This document shows positions 1-6,559 of a DNA stretch of 6,559 nt, piece by piece. The DNA is taken from NCBI GenBank assembly GCA_903926695.1, contig CAIYKK010000652.1:1-6559 (forward strand), read 5' to 3'. The notes below the pieces were generated by a model, which ran no database searches, was not told the DNA's origin, and worked only from the letters and a program-made list of their open reading frames with translations. Every line of letters begins with the position of its first letter. The stretch's first letter is position 1. The position numbers and the translations under genes are program-made. Origin of the DNA: an uncultured Burkholderiales bacterium (GTDB lineage Bacteria > Pseudomonadota > Gammaproteobacteria > Burkholderiales > Burkholderiaceae_C).

Positions 1-49
1 CGGTGTAGCGCGACATCCAGAACAGGTGATCGGCGGTGCGGGACCACAT
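1..49 (-). CDS. alpha-E domain (DUF403) protein, N-terminal fragment cut by the window edge
   Basis: Reading the minus strand from the ATG at 49-47 gives MWSRTADHLFWMSRYT before the sequence ends. This is the characteristic opening of alpha-E (DUF403, PF04168) proteins, which typically start M-x-SRTADHLFWM-x-RY. Only 16 codons are visible, so the rest of the domain cannot be judged. The start lies five bases after the TGA of the ATP-grasp gene, and an AGGAG sits ten bases upstream inside that gene, so the two are almost certainly co-transcribed and probably translationally coupled. Alpha-E proteins are all-helical, have no established biochemical activity, and are found next to or fused with circularly permuted ATP-grasp proteins. 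Fit of the opening to the family and the operon context make the call good despite the short length. Confidence 0.85.
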   Translation of the reverse strand, partial: MWSRTADHLFWMSRYT

Positions 50-54
50 ATTTT

Positions 55-1587
55 TCAGACTCCTACGGCGGAGGGGTTCAAAGCGGGGGCCGGAGCCGAC
101 TGGGATTGCGATTGGGTCTGTGAGGACTCGGCAACGGGCGCGGCGGCGTCGCCTTCCAGAATCCAGGTGTCTTTGGTGCCGCCGCCTTGCGAGGAGTTGA
201 CCACCAGCGAGCCATCTTTCAGCGCCACGCGGGTCAGGCCGCCGGGCACCATTTGAACGGTCTTGCCACTGAGCACGAACGGGCGCAGGTCGATGTGACG
301 CGGGGCGATACCGCTTTCGACGTAAGTCGGGCAGGTCGAGAGGCTCAGTGTGGGCTGGGCGATATAGCCGGACGGATTGGCCAGCAGCGCGGCGCGGAAA
401 TCTTCAATCTCGGCCTTGGTGGAAGCCGGGCCGACGAGCATGCCGTAGCCGCCCGCGCCGTGGACTTCCTTGACCACGAGGTCTTTCAGGTTGGCCAGCG
501 TGTATTTCAGGTCTTCCGGGTTGCGACACATGTAGGTGGGCACATTCTTGAGAATGGGCTTTTCGCCGAGGTAAAACTCGATCATCTTGGGCACGTAGGG
601 GTAAATCGACTTGTCGTCGGCCACGCCCGTTCCAATCGCATTGCAGATTGCCACGTTGCCGCTGCGGTACACGTTCAAGAGGCCCGCGCAGCCCAGCGTG
701 GACGTGGGCCGGAAAGCCAGCGGATCAAGGTAATCGTCATCGACGCGGCGGTAGATCACATCGACACGCTTGGGGCCGCGTGTGGTGCGCATATAAACAA
801 AGTTGTCCTTGACGAACAAATCCTGGCCTTCGACCAGTTCCACGCCCATTTGCTGGGCGAGGAAAGCGTGTTCAAAATACGCCGAGTTGTACATGCCGGG
901 CGTGAGCACCACGACGGTCGGCTCGTTGGTGGCGGGCGGGGCCATGTCGCGCAGGGTTTCCAGCAGCAGATCGGGGTAATGCTCGACTGGCGCGACGCGG
1001 TTCTGGCTGAACAGCTCGGGGAACAGGCGCATCATCATCTTGCGGTCTTCGAGCATGTAGCTGACGCCGCTGGGCACGCGCAGATTGTCTTCGAGGACGT
1101 AGTATTCGCCCTCGCCTTTTGCGTTGGGGGCGCGCACGATGTCCACGCCGCTGATGTGAGAATAAATATTGCCGGGCACATCCACGCCCATCATTTCGGG
1201 GCGGAACTGGGCGTTCTGGAAAATCTGCTCGGACGGGATGATGCCGGCCTTGAGGATTTCCTGGTCGTGGTACACGTCATGAATAAAGCGGTTCAGCGCC
1301 GTGACGCGCTGCACCAGCCCTTTTTGCATGCTGGACCACTCGTGTGAGGGAATGATGCGCGGTATCAGGTCGAACGGAATGAGCCGCTCAGTGCCCGAGC
1401 CGTCTTCGTCCTTGGCACCGTAAACGGCAAAAGTGATGCCGACGCGGCGGAAGATCATCTCCGCCTCGGCACGGCGGGCTCGCATCGCGTCGTCCGACTG
1501 CTTGGCCAGCCAGCGCTGATAGCCCTGGTAGTGGCCGCGCACACTGGACGCGGAGGCATTCATCTCATCAAACATCGGACGGCTCAT
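55..1587 (-). CDS. Circularly permuted (type 2) ATP-grasp protein
   Basis: A 510-residue cytoplasmic protein of the circularly permuted ATP-grasp family (CP_ATPgrasp, formerly DUF404/DUF407). ATP-grasp enzymes use ATP to activate a carboxylate and join it to an amine; members of this branch are predicted amide or peptide ligases with unknown substrates. Visible family blocks are YYVLEDNLRVPSGVSYMLED (162-181), VLTPGMYNSAYFEHAF (227-242), VDVIYRRVDDDYLDP (275-289), ICNAIGTGVADDK (314-326), the glycine-rich nucleotide loop VVKEVHGAGGYGMLVGP (371-387), RHIDLRPFV (430-438) and VVNSSQGGGTKDTW (462-475). No signal peptide or membrane segment is evident. The last 30 or so residues are a Ser/Gln/Ala/Pro-rich tail. 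The frame is open upstream to 1788, but that part overlaps the end of comEC and has no family features. The ATG at 1587 has GGAGA nine bases upstream and gives the usual MSRPMFDEM-like opening. The alpha-E gene follows immediately. Confidence 0.93.
   Translation of the reverse strand: MSRPMFDEMNASASSVRGHYQGYQRWLAKQSDDAMRARRAEAEMIFRRVGITFAVYGAKDEDGSGTERLIPFDLIPRIIPSHEWSSMQKGLVQRVTALNRFIHDVYHDQEILKAGIIPSEQIFQNAQFRPEMMGVDVPGNIYSHISGVDIVRAPNAKGEGEYYVLEDNLRVPSGVSYMLEDRKMMMRLFPELFSQNRVAPVEHYPDLLLETLRDMAPPATNEPTVVVLTPGMYNSAYFEHAFLAQQMGVELVEGQDLFVKDNFVYMRTTRGPKRVDVIYRRVDDDYLDPLAFRPTSTLGCAGLLNVYRSGNVAICNAIGTGVADDKSIYPYVPKMIEFYLGEKPILKNVPTYMCRNPEDLKYTLANLKDLVVKEVHGAGGYGMLVGPASTKAEIEDFRAALLANPSGYIAQPTLSLSTCPTYVESGIAPRHIDLRPFVLSGKTVQMVPGGLTRVALKDGSLVVNSSQGGGTKDTWILEGDAAAPVAESSQTQSQSQSAPAPALNPSAVGV
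60..64 (-). promoter_or_regulatory. Ribosome binding site of the alpha-E gene
   Basis: AGGAG on the minus strand, ten bases before the ATG at 49-47. It overlaps codons 508-510 of the ATP-grasp gene, so ribosomes finishing that gene are already at the start site. This supports the chosen alpha-E start and suggests coupled translation. Confidence 0.7.
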
Positions 1588-1596
1588 ACGCTTAAA

Positions 1597-1601
1597 TCTC
1601 C
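1597..1601 (-). promoter_or_regulatory. Ribosome binding site fixing the ATP-grasp start
   Basis: GGAGA on the minus strand with nine bases before the ATG at 1587-1585. It is the reason for preferring this start over upstream in-frame codons that would run into comEC. Confidence 0.7.
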
Positions 1602-1614
1602 GGAAAGGTTTCCG
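1601..1614. repeat. Inverted repeat CGGAAA-GG-TTTCCG next to the ATP-grasp ribosome binding site
   Basis: A perfect 6-bp inverted repeat with a 2-bp centre. Its left end touches the GGAGA ribosome binding site of the ATP-grasp gene. The short, even spacing is more like a protein-binding half-site pair than a stable RNA hairpin, because a 2-nt loop cannot form without opening a base pair. It may be an operator, but chance occurrence is possible; no known regulator is recognised. Confidence 0.3.
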
Positions 1615-1700
1615 ACTGGCAGGTTGTTTATAAATGTATCCTAGCAAATTGCGCGCCACGCGCTGGGCAGGGCACAAAATTGCACTTAATTTGAGAATGG
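1615..1700 (-). promoter_or_regulatory. comEC to ATP-grasp intergenic region with a possible promoter
   Basis: This is most of the 113-bp gap between comEC and the ATP-grasp gene. It has an AT-rich patch unlike the surrounding GC-rich DNA. On the minus strand TATAAA (1632-1627) could serve as a -10 box, about 40 bases before the ATP-grasp ATG, but no good -35 box at 16-18 bp was found. A perfect 5-bp stem GCGCG-CCA-CGCGC lies at 1651-1663 but has no following T-run, so it is not a convincing terminator for comEC. The gap length and AT-richness suggest that the ATP-grasp/alpha-E unit has its own promoter; read-through from comEC is also possible. Confidence 0.3.
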
Positions 1701-4229
1701 TCAGGGAGTCTGCCAATAATGCGCGTCGGCCTGGCGCTGGCAGCGGATTTCGGCGGGCCGCTGGCTTTGCCAAATCGCCGCGCCGCACTGGTCGGAGCGC
1801 ACCCGCCGCACGCCGCGCTCTTCGTAACGGGCCACGACGGGCGGGGCCGGATGGCCGAAACGGCTGCGGTAGCCCGCCTGCACCAGCGCCAGCCGGGGTT
1901 GCACGGCGGCGAGAAACAAGGGGCTCGACGAAGTCTTGCTGCCGTGGTGCGGCACCAGCAGAACGTCGGCCTTGAGGCGGGCCGGGTCGTCAGCGACCAG
2001 TCTTAATTCCTGCGCGGCTTCGATATCGCCCGCCAGCAGCGCGGTCTGGCCGCCGCTGGAGATACGCAGCACGCAGCTCATGGCGTTGGATTTGGCGGGC
2101 GTCTCGTAGTCAGTCGCTGCTGGGTGCAGCACTTCAAAACGCACGCCGTCCCAGTCCCAGCGCTGGCCTGCAAAGCAGCGCTCGGACGGGTGGGCGGCCT
2201 GTAGCGCGTGGCGGTCTTCCAGCGAGCTGATCAATTTGGCCTGCGGCTGCATGGCCAGCACGGCGGGTGCGCCGCCTGTGTGGTCTAGATCGCGGTGGCG
2301 GAGCATGAGCACATCCAGCCGCTCGCCCAGCGCACGCAGCAGCGGCACCAGCACGCGGCTGCCTGCGTCGCTGTCGCCCGAGAGGCGCGGGCCGGTGTCG
2401 TACAGCAGGCTGTGGCTGGCGGTGCGTACCAGCACCGCGTTGCCCTGCCCGACATCGGCGGCCAGCAATTCAAACTGCCCCGGCTCCACCCGCGCAGGCT
2501 GCCAGAGCAGAACGGGCAGCAGCAGCGGAATACCTAATCCCCGCCAATGCCACGGCAGGCGCAGCGCCAGCAGGCCGCCGCCCAGAACGCCCGCCACAGC
2601 GCACCACAACGGTGCAGAAGCGACGCTGACCGAAGCCAGTGGCCAAGCCGCCAGCATCTGCAAAAAAGCCGTCAGCCACCCCAGCGCGCCCGCCGCCACA
2701 TCCCAAACTGGTGCATAAACCACGCCCAGCATCGCCAGCGGCGTGACCACCAGCGTCACCCACGGAATCGCCAGCGCATTGGCCAGCAGGCCGACGAGCG
2801 AGACCTGGTTGAACAGCAGCAGCGACAGCGGCGTGAGCGCCAGCGTCACCACCCACTGCTCGCGCGCCATTTGCAGCAGGCCGGCGCCCAGCCGGGCCAG
2901 CCCTTGGCGCCACAGCGCGCCCTGCGGCAGGTTTTCCCCGGCAAACTGCGCCTGAGCGCCCGCCAGATGGGCTGGCGAATCGCCCGAATCGGACGCAAAC
3001 AAAACCCCCACGGCGACAAACGACAACCAGAATCCGGCCTGGCGCAGCGCCCACGGGTCCAGCGCCACCACGGCGGCCATCGCCAGCAGCCAGGTGGACA
3101 GCCAGGGCCACTGCCGGGCGCGCTGGCGCAGCAAGACAACGACAAACAGCATCAAAATGGTGCGTTGCGCAGGTACGCCCCAGCCCGAAAACAGTGCGTA
3201 ACCCGCCGCCAGCGCCCATCCGCCCCAATCTGAAGCGCTGGCAGCGGGCAGCGCCAGGCACAACCGGGGCGTCAGCCGCGCCGAGCGCCGCCACAAACTG
3301 CCGACCAGCCACGACGCGGCCCAGGCAAACATGGTGATGTGCAGGCCGGAAATGCTCATCAAATGCGCCACGCCTGTGGCGCGAAACACATCCCAGTCGG
3401 TGCGCTCGATGGCGTTCTGGTCGCCCACGACCAAGGCCACCAGCACCCCGGCGAGCTGGCGGTCGGCAACGCGCTGGTAAATCGCCAAACGCACGGACTG
3501 GCGGGCGCGCTCGACCGGATGCGTCCAGGCGCTGCTTAAGAGCCTGCGCGGCGGCGCGTCATTCGGTCCGGCGCGCACATAACCCGTGGCCTGCAAGCCC
3601 TGCTCCCAGAGCCAGAGGTCGTAATCAAAACCGTGTGGGTTGCTCGCACCGTGCGGCGCTTTGAGGCGCACGCGCATTTGCCAGCGCTCGCCCGCCTGCA
3701 GCGGCTGGGGCTGGCGCTGCGCGTCCAGCTCGGACGCTTCGCCGCTTTCGGCGCCAGCGGCTTTCGCCTCCCGCGCACCGAATCCGGCGTACCAGCCGAG
3801 CAAAATCTGCGGCGGCAGCGTGACCGGCTGGCCGTCGCGCCGAGCCGACTCGACGCCGAGACGAAAGCGCACCGCCTCTTCGCCCAACTGCGGCATGGCC
3901 AGCACCTGGCCGGTGACTTCAATGTCGCGCCCTTCGAGCGCCGGGTTCAGGCGGGTGGCGTCCAGCGCGCTGGCACGCCAGCCTGTCACGCCAAAACCCA
4001 GCAGTGCCGCTGCGAAGCACAGCAACACACCAATACCTCTCGCGCCCCGAACGGCGCGCAGAGCCAGCGCAATCAGCCCCAGTGCCGCCGCCAGCAGCGC
4101 GGCATAAAACTCGCCGTGCCACAAAGCGGGCTGCTCCAGTTGCAGCACCACCCCGGCGATAAATCCACCCAGCGCCAGCCCTGGGCTGGGTATTTTCGCC
4201 AGCGCGCTGACGGCAGCAACTCTAGCCAC
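1701..4229 (-). CDS. comEC: ComEC/Rec2 DNA internalization channel
   Basis: ComEC is the inner-membrane channel that brings single-stranded DNA into the cytoplasm during natural transformation. With the GTG start at 4229 it has 842 residues, within the range usual for Gram-negative ComEC. In order: hydrophobic N-terminal segments and a DUF4131 region (about 10-240), the Competence domain with the hallmark HLMSISGLHIT (289-299) and many membrane segments (to about 580), then a metallo-beta-lactamase-like domain beginning LLAADVGQGN (588-597). Its metal-site motifs are present: HRDLDHTGG (645-653), LLAGD (731-735), VPHHGS (759-764) and FGHP (792-795). The frame is intact. It stays open upstream to a TTG at 4331, but the extra 34 residues are Cys/Arg-rich and unlike a ComEC start. 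GTG 4229 is preceded by a modest GGGAAAG and leads quickly into the first hydrophobic segment; the exact start is moderately certain. It lies between two arms of an ATP-grasp/transglutaminase system, with no obvious functional tie. Confidence 0.95.
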   Translation of the reverse strand: MARVAAVSALAKIPSPGLALGGFIAGVVLQLEQPALWHGEFYAALLAAALGLIALALRAVRGARGIGVLLCFAAALLGFGVTGWRASALDATRLNPALEGRDIEVTGQVLAMPQLGEEAVRFRLGVESARRDGQPVTLPPQILLGWYAGFGAREAKAAGAESGEASELDAQRQPQPLQAGERWQMRVRLKAPHGASNPHGFDYDLWLWEQGLQATGYVRAGPNDAPPRRLLSSAWTHPVERARQSVRLAIYQRVADRQLAGVLVALVVGDQNAIERTDWDVFRATGVAHLMSISGLHITMFAWAASWLVGSLWRRSARLTPRLCLALPAASASDWGGWALAAGYALFSGWGVPAQRTILMLFVVVLLRQRARQWPWLSTWLLAMAAVVALDPWALRQAGFWLSFVAVGVLFASDSGDSPAHLAGAQAQFAGENLPQGALWRQGLARLGAGLLQMAREQWVVTLALTPLSLLLFNQVSLVGLLANALAIPWVTLVVTPLAMLGVVYAPVWDVAAGALGWLTAFLQMLAAWPLASVSVASAPLWCAVAGVLGGGLLALRLPWHWRGLGIPLLLPVLLWQPARVEPGQFELLAADVGQGNAVLVRTASHSLLYDTGPRLSGDSDAGSRVLVPLLRALGERLDVLMLRHRDLDHTGGAPAVLAMQPQAKLISSLEDRHALQAAHPSERCFAGQRWDWDGVRFEVLHPAATDYETPAKSNAMSCVLRISSGGQTALLAGDIEAAQELRLVADDPARLKADVLLVPHHGSKTSSSPLFLAAVQPRLALVQAGYRSRFGHPAPPVVARYEERGVRRVRSDQCGAAIWQSQRPAEIRCQRQADAHYWQTP

Positions 4230-4273
4230 GGCATCTTTCCCAGTTATTATTTGTGCAGTGCAAGAGTGCTCTA

Positions 4274-4295
4274 TGCGCAAACGCCGTTTGGCGCA
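4274..4295. repeat. Imperfect inverted repeat upstream of comEC
   Basis: TGCGCAAAC, a GCC centre, then GTTTG-G-CGCA: nine base pairs interrupted by a single bulged G. It begins 45 bp upstream of the comEC GTG. It could be an operator or an RNA hairpin in the comEC leader. No regulator is recognised. Confidence 0.35.
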
Positions 4296-4305
4296 GCTCT
4301 TGCTT

Positions 4306-4320
4306 TGTCTGATGCAGACA
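4306..4320. repeat. Perfect inverted repeat TGTCTG-ATG-CAGACA
   Basis: A perfect 6-bp inverted repeat with a 3-bp centre, 11 bp to the right of the 4274-4295 repeat. Its placement in the middle of the divergent region would suit a regulator acting on either gene, but it has no T-run and no recognised binding-site identity. Confidence 0.35.
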
Positions 4321-4329
4321 GACCCGGCC

Positions 4330-4356
4330 AACGCCTGGCGGGGGCGTTATCAGGCG
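4330..4356. repeat. Two overlapping, mutually exclusive short stems
   Basis: AACGCC (4330-4335) can pair with GGCGTT (4343-4348) across a 7-base loop. CGCCTG (4332-4337) can instead pair with CAGGCG (4351-4356) across 13 bases. The stems share bases, so only one can form at a time. Whether this stretch is transcribed is unknown; the possible plus-strand -35 box overlaps it, which would place it outside that transcript. Confidence 0.3.
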
Positions 4357-4383
4357 CAAGTCTGCAGTCGTTATTTTGCTTCA

Positions 4384-4401
4384 CGGTGACGCACACCGGT
4401 G
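4384..4401. repeat. Short hairpin and CACCGGTG palindrome ahead of the transglutaminase start
   Basis: CGGTG (4384-4388) and CACCG (4394-4398) form a 5-bp stem with a 5-base loop. The overlapping CACCGGTG (4394-4401) is a perfect 8-bp palindrome. They end 12 bases before the GAGG ribosome binding site of the transglutaminase gene, so they probably lie in its 5' leader. Function unknown. Confidence 0.3.
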
Positions 4402-4413
4402 CCATTTCTTTGC

Positions 4414-4417
4414 GAGG
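4414..4417 (+). promoter_or_regulatory. Ribosome binding site supporting the TTG start at 4424
   Basis: GAGG with six bases before TTG 4424-4426. This spacing, together with the MSIHVAL opening produced from that codon, decides the start; there is no in-frame ATG nearby. Confidence 0.7.
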
Positions 4418-4423
4418 TTCCTC

Positions 4424-6559
<2,136 letters not shown>

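Larger units (their letters stand above)
4230..4423. promoter_or_regulatory. Divergent intergenic region between comEC and the transglutaminase gene
   Basis: These 194 bp separate two divergently transcribed genes and must hold the promoter for the plus-strand gene and probably that for comEC. AT-rich islands occur at about 4241-4253 (toward comEC) and 4370-4378 (toward the transglutaminase gene). On the plus strand TTATCA (4347-4352) and TATTTT (4372-4377) are a weak -35/-10 pair with a long 19-bp spacer. No good sigma-70 pair was found for comEC. The region also holds several short inverted repeats, listed separately. No convincing small gene was seen in it. Confidence 0.45.

Noticed and set aside
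187..1347. A 386-codon open frame on the plus strand opposite the ATP-grasp gene
   Set aside because: His/Ala/Val/Gly-rich product with no family features, lying wholly opposite conserved ATP-grasp motifs; a codon-bias shadow.
1651..1663. GCGCG-CCA-CGCGC stem as a comEC transcription terminator
   Set aside because: The stem is only 5 bp and no T-run follows it on the minus strand.
2470..3312. A 280-codon minus-strand frame inside comEC
   Set aside because: Out-of-frame Ala/Gly/Arg-rich reading of the ComEC membrane region, with the comEC frame intact across it.
4330..4353. Resemblance to an integron attC recombination site (AAC ... GTTAT)
   Set aside because: The flanking bases do not fit the conserved R'' (RYYYAAC) and R' (GTTRRRY) boxes, and there is no integrase or gene cassette here.

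Overview
The window is GC-rich, densely coded bacterial chromosomal DNA. The protein families, the TTG/GTG starts and the close fit to beta-proteobacterial versions of these proteins suggest Burkholderiales, probably Comamonadaceae. That assignment is from recollection of family members, not from a search.

Layout, left to right. (1) Bases 1-49, minus strand: the first 16 codons of an alpha-E (DUF403) protein that runs off the left edge. (2) 55-1587, minus: a stand-alone circularly permuted ATP-grasp protein of 510 residues, whose stop lies five bases before the alpha-E start. (3) 1588-1700: a 113-bp gap with an AT-rich promoter-like patch and two small inverted repeats. (4) 1701-4229, minus: comEC, the inner-membrane DNA-uptake channel with its C-terminal metallo-beta-lactamase-like domain. 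(5) 4230-4423: a 194-bp divergent intergenic region rich in short inverted repeats. (6) 4424 to the right edge, plus: a large transglutaminase-DUF2126 protein, open for 712 codons with no stop, starting at TTG. A (GCA)10 triplet repeat sits close to the right edge inside this gene.

Functionally, alpha-E, ATP-grasp and transglutaminase-like proteins are the recurring parts of a conserved but poorly characterised bacterial system. Comparative genomics (Iyer, Aravind and colleagues) predicts that it forms and processes amide or peptide bonds, sometimes next to the proteasome-like peptidase Anbu. Here the parts are split into two divergent arms with comEC between them. comEC itself belongs to natural transformation and has no evident mechanistic link to the rest.

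No RNA gene, mobile element or CRISPR array was seen. No gene-free stretch exceeds 194 bp. Long reading frames opposite the ATP-grasp and transglutaminase genes look like high-GC shadows.
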